DNA of 64,000 nucleotides, taken from contig NZ_CP011254.1 in NCBI RefSeq assembly GCF_001006005.1, forward strand, positions 806,001-870,000. Reading direction: 5' to 3'. Numbering within the stretch: the first letter of the stretch is position 1; every line of letters starts with the position of its first letter. This stretch comes from Serratia fonticola (GTDB taxonomy: Bacteria > Pseudomonadota > Gammaproteobacteria > Enterobacterales > Enterobacteriaceae). A program made the translations under genes and the position numbers. Below the pieces are notes generated by a model, which had not been told where the DNA came from, did not search any database, and saw nothing but the letters and a program-made list of their open reading frames with translations. Of this stretch, positions 25,090-33,049 are shown piece by piece.

Positions 25090-27090
25090 TCAACACACTT
25101 TCTTTTTCGGGAAACCTCGCCGCTTGTTCCGTTGAGGGTGACTCACTATCCCGCTACAGTCTGGATAACGCAGACATCCCCAAAAGCTCCCTGATTTTCC
25201 TGTACGCTGCAAAGTTACACCACCACACACAGGACACGGCGGCGAAGGGGGGACGGTGATGCTGACCGCCTGATGACGCCCTTTCTCGACCAACTGTGCT
25301 GTCCAGGCTGACTGCTTAGCCATAAATTCATCCAGTGACATCTTTCCTGCGGCGATATCATCCAGCGCCTGCTCCCAAAGGGCGGTCATACCCGGATCTT
25401 TCAACGGCATTGGCAACACATCCATCAGTTCACCGGCAACTACGGCTGCACGCAGAGATTTACCCTTTTTCACGATAAATCCACGAGCCAGCAAGGTTTC
25501 GATGACACCGGCCCGAGTCGCCTCCGTCCCCAGCCCTGCGTTCTCTTTCAGGATTTTCTTCAGCCGGGGATCGGTCACAAACTGCGCCGCATTTTTCATC
25601 GCCGCAACCAGGGTACCCTCCGTATAATGCTCCGGTGGTTTGGTTTGCTGGGGCTTCATGGCTGCCCCCGTCACCCGACACTCCAATCCCTTCTGTAGAG
25701 GAGGAAGTTGCGCATTATCGGTATCATCTTGCGCCTCATCGCCCTCCGGCTCTTTCTCAAACAGGATTTTCCAGCCTGGCACCACCACCACATTACCACG
25801 GGATTTAAACAGTTGACCGCCGAAAAGCAATGACACACGGGTTGCATCCTGTTCATAAACCGGCAGAAACTGCGCCAGATAGTGCTGTCTGATCACTTGG
25901 TAGACCTGACGCTCTACCTCACTCATTTTACCGAGATCACACTGCTGTTTGGTGGGGATAATACCGTGGTGAGCAGTGATCTTCTTATCGTTCCAGGCGC
26001 GGGAAACAAAATCTGGCTGCAATCGTGCCAACATTGTCGATAGCGCAGGGTCACTTCTTACCAGGGCAGAAAAAACGGCAGGCACTTCAGACAACATCGA
26101 GATCGGCAGAAACCCGCAGTCTGTACGCGGGTAAGTTGTCGCTTTATGGGTTTCATACAGCGCCTGGGCAATATCCAGCACCTGCTGAGCACCGAGCCCC
26201 CAGCGCTTTGAGCACTGCTGCTGCAACGTCCCCAGATCAAACGGGAGCGGTGCCGAAACGGTTTCACGTTTGGTCTCTATCTCGGTGACCGAGGCAACAC
26301 CCGTTTGCTGACAGAGCTGGGCAACCTGCTGTGCAACCCCTTGCTGAATACAGCGCTTTTCCTCATCGCAGTACGTTGCCGCTGGCACCCACTGCGCGTG
26401 GAAAGCCTGTTGATTAGACGCCAGCGCCAACGCGACCACAAAAAAGGGCTTTGGCACAAAACCCGCGATGTGCCGGTCGCGCTCAACAACAAGATTGAGT
26501 GTCGGTGTCTGTACCCGCCCGACAGAAAGCACATTACCGTAACCGCTATCACGGGCCTTGACCGTATACAGTCGGGTCAAATTCATGCCGATCTGCCAGT
26601 CAGCACGCGAACGGGCAAGCCCCGCAAGATAGTAAGGATAGGTTTCATGTCCCGGTTTTATCGCGGCCAGTGCAGCTCGAATACTGGTCTCATCGAGCGC
26701 CGAAAGCCAAAGCCGTTCGATGTTACCCTGATAGCCACAATAATCGAGGATTTCACGGGCAATCACTTCACCTTCACGATCGGCATCTGTCGCAATCACA
26801 ACACCATCCGCCTTGAGTAACAGTTTTCGGATCACTTCAAACTGCGCTTTGGATTCGGGTTTGACCTGCATTCTCCATTGCGTGGGCAACACCGGCAACA
26901 CCTCTGCACGCCACGGTTTACCAAACTGTTCGCCGTACACATCGGGGCTGGCTTGCTCCAGCAGATGCCCAAACCCCCAGGTTACCGTTACCCCTGCACC
27001 CGACAGATAACCGCCCTTCTTCTCCGTTGCGCCCAGTACGGCGGCAATATCCCGTCCCTGGCTGGGTTTTTCACACAAAAAGAGTTTCAT
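25090..27090 (-). CDS. topB: DNA topoisomerase III
   Basis: A 666-aa type IA topoisomerase: TOPRIM start MKLFLCEKPSQGRDIA with the ATDADREGE motif near residues 105-113. The active-site Tyr lies in ATTYPRTDCGFLP, the domain segment AHHGIIPT follows, and a single C-terminal zinc finger (CPVCGG...CLRYPDC) ends the protein. Start 27090 is chosen for its ribosome binding site over MENG at 27102. ICE-borne TopB is standard in the SPI-7/PAPI-1 class, resolving replication and transfer intermediates. Confidence 0.95.
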   Translation of the reverse strand: MKLFLCEKPSQGRDIAAVLGATEKKGGYLSGAGVTVTWGFGHLLEQASPDVYGEQFGKPWRAEVLPVLPTQWRMQVKPESKAQFEVIRKLLLKADGVVIATDADREGEVIAREILDYCGYQGNIERLWLSALDETSIRAALAAIKPGHETYPYYLAGLARSRADWQIGMNLTRLYTVKARDSGYGNVLSVGRVQTPTLNLVVERDRHIAGFVPKPFFVVALALASNQQAFHAQWVPAATYCDEEKRCIQQGVAQQVAQLCQQTGVASVTEIETKRETVSAPLPFDLGTLQQQCSKRWGLGAQQVLDIAQALYETHKATTYPRTDCGFLPISMLSEVPAVFSALVRSDPALSTMLARLQPDFVSRAWNDKKITAHHGIIPTKQQCDLGKMSEVERQVYQVIRQHYLAQFLPVYEQDATRVSLLFGGQLFKSRGNVVVVPGWKILFEKEPEGDEAQDDTDNAQLPPLQKGLECRVTGAAMKPQQTKPPEHYTEGTLVAAMKNAAQFVTDPRLKKILKENAGLGTEATRAGVIETLLARGFIVKKGKSLRAAVVAGELMDVLPMPLKDPGMTALWEQALDDIAAGKMSLDEFMAKQSAWTAQLVEKGRHQAVSITVPPSPPCPVCGGVTLQRTGKSGSFWGCLRYPDCSGIVSHPQRNKRRGFPKKKVC

Positions 27091-27228
27091 TCCATTCTCC
27101 ATGAAAGCGAACCCGCCAGATTCAGCATGCACAACGCCCTACCCAAAAGGGCATGGCAATAAAAATGACAGGTGAAAAAAGAAAACTCGGTGATGGCCCA
27201 GCCGGACCATCACAGGATGCAGACACTG

Positions 27229-27818
27229 TTAGCGGATTTTACCTTCCGCGACCTGTTTTACTTCGGCAAACAGTTTGCCGGTATAAGCCTCAGTGACATG
27301 TGAGGCTTCACTGGAGCGGAACGTGATATACATACGACTCCCCGCACCATTTTTCTCAAGCTCAATCAGGATATTGTCCTCAATCCCCTCATCTGCGCCC
27401 CAATCCCTGCCCATCTTATAGTAAGCACCAGGTTGCGCATCCCAGGCATACCCCCCCTGAGTAATCGCTGCCGCCTTCATACTGCCTTCCAAGCCCTGCC
27501 CCTTAAGGGTGTTCACGGCATCACTGGAGGTGAAATTGTAATACCTCTTTACCCTTGCCGCCGCCGTATCGACGTCAACCGGAACTGCGAGTTCCCGAAT
27601 GGTTTGTTTATCAACAATCGGTGAATTCTTGGACAACGTAGGCAAACCACTATTCTCATTGCTGTCCGTTTTCTTACCCAGTGAAAGTAAGCTGTAGCTC
27701 ATATCACTGACTTTCTTGTTCAACTCGGCAACATCGCTCCCTGCACACCCCCCAATAAAATGGCAGATAGCACCACACCAGCGGTATTATAAAAGTGACT
27801 TTGACCCATTCCTTTCAT
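27229..27818 (-). pseudogene. ICE lipoprotein gene with a frameshift in a G6 tract
   Basis: ATG 27818 (GGAGATAAGA upstream) opens MKGMGQSHFYNTAGVVLSAILLGG, an incomplete lipoprotein signal that stops at TGA 27719-27721 in frame. Adding one G to the run of six (plus-strand C6 at 27748-27753) restores LLGGCAGSDVAELNKKV, an ideal lipobox, continuing in the open frame to 27229 for about 196 residues. The mature part contains VKRYYNFTSSDAVNTL and SRMYITFRSSEAS. Either a slipped homopolymer (on/off switching), a real mutation or a sequencing error. A lipoprotein at this place is usual beside PFL_4669 genes, but its role is unknown. Confidence 0.65.
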
Positions 27819-28581
27819 TCTTATCTCCTTGTTTATCAATGTCTCCCTCTCCCTTATGATCCCTGGATTTATGCCGCAATCGATTATTTAGTAAGCGGAG
27901 ACTCTCAGCATTTACTGCTGGTGAGAAACGAGAGCGTTTTTTACCTAATAGCACCCCACGATCTACATCACCAAAATACTGCTGCGCCAGGTGTGTGATC
28001 TCAGCCTTCATGGCAATATCTCTACGGCTGACAGGGAATGATTTGTAATTCTGAGCTGCCGAAAATATTTTTCGAATTTGGTATCCACCCTGTCGCAACT
28101 GATAGTCACGATGCTGCAGAGAGATAAACCCGTAATGATGAGCCTGGAATAACTTCAGCGCCAGTTGGTCAAAGCCGACAAGAAGGTAAACGCAACGATA
28201 CCCTAGAGGAGTATGGCTATGAACCCCGATGTTCAGGGGAATATCGGATACCGTTTTGGATAATGTAATACCAGGAAATTGCTGACTCATATGACAATCA
28301 GCTTCGGTTAGAAATTTCTGAATATTCAGATGAGCATCATCAATCAATTTCTCTAGTTGATACATTACAGCATCCGCATAGGGGTTATCGGCAAGAGAAT
28401 CTCGGTTGATATTAGATACCAGGCGGAAAAATTGTGACATCCCGATAATTTTACCTTTCCTCTCGCTCTTCCCTCTACCTTCCCACGTACTGATGGCGTA
28501 GAAGGTATGCAAATCAATCCTCAGCTCTGAATGTAGTGAGCCTACTTTCTTACCATCCTTTCTCTCTGCATTATCAGTCAT
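27787..28581 (-). CDS. ICE protein, PFL_4669 (TIGR03761) family
   Basis: A 264-aa soluble protein; ATG 28581 (MTDNAERKDGKKVG) has GAGG at good distance, whereas the longer frame needs a TTG. Family-like features include LHSELRIDLHTFYAISTW, GKIIGMSQFFRLVSNI and the C-terminal VSRRDIAMKAEIT. It belongs to the ICE replication/maintenance block, adjacent to the STY4528-type gene. Function not established. Its 3' end overlaps the lipoprotein gene start by 32 nt. Confidence 0.87.
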   Translation of the reverse strand: MTDNAERKDGKKVGSLHSELRIDLHTFYAISTWEGRGKSERKGKIIGMSQFFRLVSNINRDSLADNPYADAVMYQLEKLIDDAHLNIQKFLTEADCHMSQQFPGITLSKTVSDIPLNIGVHSHTPLGYRCVYLLVGFDQLALKLFQAHHYGFISLQHRDYQLRQGGYQIRKIFSAAQNYKSFPVSRRDIAMKAEITHLAQQYFGDVDRGVLLGKKRSRFSPAVNAESLRLLNNRLRHKSRDHKGEGDIDKQGDKNERNGSKSLL

Positions 28582-28694
28582 AACAGCCTCTATTGATAGT
28601 TGACGCAGAGTGAGATAGTCAAAGATCTGCGCCCGCTCCAACAACGAGAAAGTATTTTCCCAACCGTTACAATTCTTTTTACATCTACTTCGCC

Positions 28695-28751
28695 CGCAAC
28701 ACTGTATGATTTTTAGCCACTGTTGCGCCCCGCAACACTGTATGATTTTTA
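28695..28751. repeat. Two 21-bp direct repeats with internal inverted repeat
   Basis: CGCAACACTGTATGATTTTTA occurs at 28695-28715 and again at 28731-28751; between them TGTTGCG (28721-28727) is the inverse of the repeat start. The 36-bp period places the copies on the same face of the helix roughly. They lie between the STY4528-like gene and the PFL_4669 gene, so they are good candidates for replication iterons or a regulator site. Confidence 0.6.
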
Positions 28752-28752
28752 A

Positions 28753-29994
28753 TCACCGCTGTACCTCGCAACGAGCGGCGCGTATTTCTACCATCACCCG
28801 AGCAATGCTTTCCGCTGATGCTCTCTGGCTTTTCCCTTGACCCTGGGCTTGAAACCTAACAGGTTCTACAGGCTGTATTTTTGGCTGCTGCACTCGTTTA
28901 GCCACACCAGCGGTCGAATTGAATTGTCCATTCCTAGCCCGTTTTAACGTGGCAAGCAGGTAAGCAATAACATTTTTGATCTCACCAGTACCGACACGAT
29001 CCGCAACCTCATCCAAGATCTGCTGCCCTAACTCCGGCAACACCTGCAGTTGCTGCTCCACGTTATCCCGGTCAAACGTAGTCAGATTTTCAATCAGCAC
29101 TGACGGCCAGATAAGCCGATTGTCGTTTTTTCCTGATGCCCCTACGTATGTATCTTTTACACCCTGTGTAAAACTACGTACGTAACAGTTCGGATTCCGA
29201 ACTCTGTCATAACCCATTGTTTCTAGACTGAGTTCGGTTTCCGAACTCGGTAAAACAGTCCCTCCATTGGTACTGAGTTCGGTTTCCGAACCCGGTGATC
29301 TTTGGGGGAGGGAAGGCATTTTTTGACTGAGTTCGGAAACCGAACCCGGCGAAGAAGCCTGCTGCCGCAAGGCCAAATTCTGGGGGGATTGTGGCGAAGA
29401 CAAGCGGGCCTCGATTAACGCAATACGCGAGTGGCGGTGACGCATGGACGTATCCTGCTTGATCTCGCTCAACACGGACAGCGCCGTTAACCGGATAGTT
29501 TTATTACCGTGCTGGCAGGCCTGCGCCACCGCATCCAGCCAGCCCGGATCAAAATGCTCAGCATCACATAATCCCAACGGTTCATCATGCTGTGCATAGA
29601 TGTTGCCACGAACACGGCCACCGTCATCTCTAACGCGCTTGCACAAACTGAGCCAGCCCGTGAGCCGTAACATAAGCAAAGCACGACTGACTGTTTCTCG
29701 GGAGGCTTTACCTGAATGGGGAGAGGCGAGTTGGAACTGCAGTTCTTCATAGGTTGGGAACACAGCACCGTCATTCTGCTGCGCATAGAGACGGATCATC
29801 ACCCAGGCGGTTTTATCCAATGGCGATAGACGATTATCCATATAAAGCTGCCGGGGAATGGCATCATGCACATTCCCCAGATAGAGCAAACCACTTTGTT
29901 CATTTGTCACAGCACCAGACTGTGCCTTTTGCACAATCCGGGCTGTCATCTTGCTTAATGTATGTTGTATGACACTGTCTACTGCCAAGGCCAT
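28753..29994 (-). CDS. STY4528-family ICE replication protein
   Basis: A 413-aa protein starting at ATG 29994, which shares one base with the DUF2857 stop (TGATG). Residues about 55-140 look like a winged-helix Rep domain (LSPLDKTAWVMIRLYAQQ ... TYEELQFQLASPHSGKASRETVSRALLMLR). A long variable linker holds S-E-T-E-L-S repeats, and a C-terminal domain (LLATLKRARNGQFN) ends it. In this ICE class it is the putative replication initiator. The linker DNA carries four palindromic iteron-like repeats described separately. Confidence 0.85.
   Translation of the reverse strand: MALAVDSVIQHTLSKMTARIVQKAQSGAVTNEQSGLLYLGNVHDAIPRQLYMDNRLSPLDKTAWVMIRLYAQQNDGAVFPTYEELQFQLASPHSGKASRETVSRALLMLRLTGWLSLCKRVRDDGGRVRGNIYAQHDEPLGLCDAEHFDPGWLDAVAQACQHGNKTIRLTALSVLSEIKQDTSMRHRHSRIALIEARLSSPQSPQNLALRQQASSPGSVSELSQKMPSLPQRSPGSETELSTNGGTVLPSSETELSLETMGYDRVRNPNCYVRSFTQGVKDTYVGASGKNDNRLIWPSVLIENLTTFDRDNVEQQLQVLPELGQQILDEVADRVGTGEIKNVIAYLLATLKRARNGQFNSTAGVAKRVQQPKIQPVEPVRFQAQGQGKSQRASAESIARVMVEIRAARCEVQR
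29188..29345. repeat. Four 15-bp palindromes GTTCGG-N3-CCGAAC inside the replication gene
   Basis: Copies at 29188-29202, 29232-29246, 29277-29291 and 29331-29345 (starts 44, 45 and 54 bp apart). Three encode Ser-x-x-Glu-Leu-Ser and one is read in another frame as Val-Arg-Asn-Pro-Asn, so the DNA palindrome rather than the peptide is conserved. The centres vary (ATT, TTT, TTT, AAA). This is what one expects of initiator-binding iterons or a centromere-like site. Confidence 0.72.
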
Positions 29995-30557
29995 CAACCC
30001 ACTCTCCGCTGTTGCTCAACCCAGCCTTTTACCAGCGTCCACACAGACGTTAAGGCAATATCTTGTTGTTCAGCAATCAACATCATGACTTCCAGCGCTT
30101 CCAGCGAATCCAAATTGTCTATCTTGGCAGCACGCCACTGCTCCCAAATCGATACTTCTTCAGCTTCGGCAGGCGTTTGATTACGACCCTGCCGGGTGGG
30201 TATCCCAGCAAGGCGACGACGGGTACTGACCTCTGCCGCCGTCAACCCGAAATAGTACTGCGTCATTTCTATCGACCCGCCAAGAGCCAAAGCACGGTCT
30301 ATTCGCTGTACCCGTACCTGCTCCTGCCGGGCCTGTGCCAACATCATGTTGAGATTAGTGTGATTGATATGGAACGTCAGTATTGAGACTGAAGAATTAA
30401 CCAGGTAATGCAAATCTTCAACCGTCAGTTGGTTCAGTTCCTGGATCTCCTCCAGCGTCAACCCCATCGCTTCGCAACGCCGGATATTGCCTGACTTCAG
30501 TTCCATCAAGACTTGAGTCAACAGCACATTTGTCGTCATACCGGTTTGCGGATTCAT
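29994..30557 (-). CDS. DUF2857-family ICE regulator (BisC-like)
   Basis: A 187-aa protein with the DUF2857 pattern: IRRCEAMGLTLEEIQELNQLTVEDLHYLVNS (N-terminal helices) and the C-terminal YFGLTAAEVSTRRRLAGIP helix-turn-helix-like segment. DUF2857 proteins are FlhC-like; in ICEclc the BisC subunit of the transfer activator is of this kind (from memory). GGGAGG upstream lies within a 31-aa small ORF whose stop overlaps this ATG, indicating translational coupling. Confidence 0.8.
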   Translation of the reverse strand: MNPQTGMTTNVLLTQVLMELKSGNIRRCEAMGLTLEEIQELNQLTVEDLHYLVNSSVSILTFHINHTNLNMMLAQARQEQVRVQRIDRALALGGSIEMTQYYFGLTAAEVSTRRRLAGIPTRQGRNQTPAEAEEVSIWEQWRAAKIDNLDSLEALEVMMLIAEQQDIALTSVWTLVKGWVEQQRRVG

Positions 30558-30649
30558 AAGTAGTTCCCTCCCAAAAGCATCCCTAAATCAATCACCCACG
30601 CCACAATACAGAGCATGACCAGCGTGATACCTGATCTATCCTTATTCAT
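30554..30649 (-). CDS. 31-aa single-pass membrane microprotein
   Basis: ATG 30649 overlaps the stop of the DUF2786 gene (TATGAATAA) and the TGA stop at 30554-30556 overlaps the DUF2857 ATG (ATGA). The peptide (MNKDRSGITLVMLCIVAWVI then DLGMLLGGNYL) has one hydrophobic helix from about residue 8 to 26. Coupling on both sides supports real translation. It may instead act mainly as a coupling ORF for the DUF2857 gene. Confidence 0.6.
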   Translation of the reverse strand: MNKDRSGITLVMLCIVAWVIDLGMLLGGNYL

Positions 30650-31367
30650 AGGGCACCTCAGGTTTACACGTCAGTTTTCCTTGATCTGCGCCATCGACAC
30701 CGTGATACAACCGAGCATTTTTCCCGGCGACGAAACCGTTTCCTCTGGCAATATCAGCCCCGCGACATTCCCTGGCCTCCCGAAGTTTGGTCTGATCTAA
30801 CGACAAAGATTCAAGGTAATGCGCCATAATCTGGCCTTCCTGCTGAGAGGGACCAAAATCAACGACGACACGGCGAACTCCTTCAACCCACCCCTCGCGA
30901 AATTGGTCGGCACGAGCACGGCGAGTTGCCAGTTTAAGACGCTTGCTTTGTGTCTTAAGGTAGGCAATTGTTGCCATTTTCAGTTGGCGGGAAAGGACAT
31001 CAAACGAATACGCAGCCACTGCTGGACGCTCACCAAAACCGCAGAACACCACGACACGATGGTTATCGCCAGACCATGCTTGCTGCCAGCTATAATAAGC
31101 ACGACAACCAAATACCCGATTCATGAGCCAGACCAGGCTGTTCATCCACTGAGGGACTTTCACCGCATCGGACGGGGCTCCCTGCGTCTGAGACTCCTGC
31201 ACCAAAGAAGACTCAGCATCCCGTTCACTGATACCATATTTTTGCATCAACTTTCGAGCACGGGATAAGGCCTGCCCGGCCTCATGGGCATTACTGTTAC
31301 TTTTAGCTAACGCCAGCAGTTTACGAATTAACTTCACCAGGCGAACCTGACGCTGTGATTGACTCAT
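30642..31367 (-). CDS. DUF2786 domain protein (BisD-like region)
   Basis: A 241-aa protein. The N-terminal 60 residues are a clear DUF2786 domain (LVKLIRKLLALAKSNSNAHEAG then RARKLMQKYGIS). The middle part (SLVWLMNRVFGCRAYYSW ... RVVVFCGFGERPAVAAYSFDVL) resembles the C-terminal DUF7168-like region that often follows. It lies between parB and the DUF2857 gene; in ICEclc a DUF2786/ParB-type protein pairs with a DUF2857 protein as the transfer activator BisDC (from memory). Overlaps parB by 4 nt. Confidence 0.85.
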   Translation of the reverse strand: MSQSQRQVRLVKLIRKLLALAKSNSNAHEAGQALSRARKLMQKYGISERDAESSLVQESQTQGAPSDAVKVPQWMNSLVWLMNRVFGCRAYYSWQQAWSGDNHRVVVFCGFGERPAVAAYSFDVLSRQLKMATIAYLKTQSKRLKLATRRARADQFREGWVEGVRRVVVDFGPSQQEGQIMAHYLESLSLDQTKLREARECRGADIARGNGFVAGKNARLYHGVDGADQGKLTCKPEVPYE

Positions 31368-33049
31368 CCTTGACCCTCCCCATCCTGTGACTGGCGTTGG
31401 ATCTCACGCAAACGCCGTATCACGCGAATTAACCGTAAAAACTTGACCACCTGAATATCATCCAGCAACGGCCAATCAGCCGGTTGCTCCGCACCGATTA
31501 ATATGTTCGCCAGTTCAGTAGCAGACAGGGAAACGGCAGCATCACCTGATAGCCCTGCCAGCAATCGTGTTATCGGGGAAGCCTGGTGAGTATTCACCCG
31601 TAGGCGATACCCCGCCGAACCAGGCAAGTTGTCTTCACACAGCTCCTGCTCAGCTTCAAGCACTTCAGCCAGTTCAAACGCCAGACGAAAAGCCGCGTCC
31701 TGCAAATGCTCAATATCGTCCTGCAGGGCAGAAATGTGCCAGATATCGGTCACCGGCTCCAAGCCCGTATTGGCGAATGAAACCGAAGAGTCCGAGATGG
31801 CGCTTTCCGACACGGGAGACGGGTTATTATTTTGCTGCTCTTGCAATACACCGCCCGTTGAGGCAGAGGATGGGAAGGCCACCGGTAGCGTTGACTCCCT
31901 GGGCTTATCAGGCAGTCCATACAAATCAAGCTGTTCCTCTTCCTTATGCTCTTCCTTATGCTGCTCACCAGGATCGATATCTGGTACTGGCTGGCTATGT
32001 TGTGTCGGGATCTTGTCTTTAATCTGACGATCATCAGAGGGAGAGACCGCAAGTGAAGACCTTGGCGCAACAATGGGTGTAGCCCACTCATCTTTTTCTT
32101 CGATGCCTTTATCTGCATTGATAATATGTTGTGGTAAAGGCACGGGTTCACCAAACAGTTTCCGGCGATTCTGTTCTTTCGGGTCAAGTTCAATCAACCA
32201 GCGATCATAAGTGATCTCCGAGCTGGGTATTGCCTGGAGTAATGCCGCGATCAACTCGTCTTTGAACGTTTCCAGGGCATAATGATCTGGATCATCCAGA
32301 TTGCGACAAACCTCACTAAACACCTCATCAAACGTTTTACCCACATCAGTATTTACACTGAACTCCCCCCAGGCCTTTTCTGCCGCCATACGGAGATTTA
32401 TAAGGGGAAGAGTTTGGGTACGACTTAATCCAGACTCCAAAACCTTCGGAAGATAGGGGTACAGTTGCTTTATGACATACTCCATTCGGCTTATAGTGGA
32501 GTAATGTATCGGATACCCTTCAGATTTGAGCAGCTCTGCGAGTTCCCTCTGGCTAACCTCACGCCCTAATAGTTCCTCCTGAATGTTTCTGGCATTGGCT
32601 ACACCAAACGATTTTTCAATAAAAGACAGGTCTCCTCGAACATCATTTTCAGCTAAATGCCCAATGAGACACTTCAACCGCCCCGGCCAGGGCTTGAAAA
32701 TGCACTGAATTCGAAGAAAACGCTGATCGCGAGTTTCTTCCCATAGTTCATTCAAAATTGCGTAGCGTGTATTCCCTCCATCACTGAAGATATACACATC
32801 TTCGGCGCTGTCTGGGTTCTTCGTCACTTTTGGCACTGAATCCAATCCACGCGCCAGGATCGATGCTTTAATATCGTCATATTTGGGATTGCGAGTGGTA
32901 CGCGGGTTATCCGGGTTGGGCCGTAATTGATCCAGCGTTAATACCATTGGCATCTCACTGACCGGCAATACGGCCACGGCATTGGACGTTGGTGAACGTC
33001 CCCGTTGCAACAACTGCTCACTCAAGGTCTGCACTTTTTTAGAAGTCAT
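31364..33049 (-). CDS. parB: ParB-family ICE protein
   Basis: A 561-aa ParB/Spo0J-like protein, start ATG 33049 with GGAGG. The N-terminal ParB nuclease-like fold is visible (LTLDQLRPNPDNPRTTRNPKYDDIKASI, given in part; then DGGNTRYAILNELWEE), followed by the helix-turn-helix region (EVSQRELAELLKSEGYPIHYSTIS, in part). The second half is a long low-complexity linker and a helical tail, larger than chromosomal ParB. It pairs with the ParA at 34740-35606 for ICE maintenance. Confidence 0.92.
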   Translation of the reverse strand: MTSKKVQTLSEQLLQRGRSPTSNAVAVLPVSEMPMVLTLDQLRPNPDNPRTTRNPKYDDIKASILARGLDSVPKVTKNPDSAEDVYIFSDGGNTRYAILNELWEETRDQRFLRIQCIFKPWPGRLKCLIGHLAENDVRGDLSFIEKSFGVANARNIQEELLGREVSQRELAELLKSEGYPIHYSTISRMEYVIKQLYPYLPKVLESGLSRTQTLPLINLRMAAEKAWGEFSVNTDVGKTFDEVFSEVCRNLDDPDHYALETFKDELIAALLQAIPSSEITYDRWLIELDPKEQNRRKLFGEPVPLPQHIINADKGIEEKDEWATPIVAPRSSLAVSPSDDRQIKDKIPTQHSQPVPDIDPGEQHKEEHKEEEQLDLYGLPDKPRESTLPVAFPSSASTGGVLQEQQNNNPSPVSESAISDSSVSFANTGLEPVTDIWHISALQDDIEHLQDAAFRLAFELAEVLEAEQELCEDNLPGSAGYRLRVNTHQASPITRLLAGLSGDAAVSLSATELANILIGAEQPADWPLLDDIQVVKFLRLIRVIRRLREIQRQSQDGEGQG

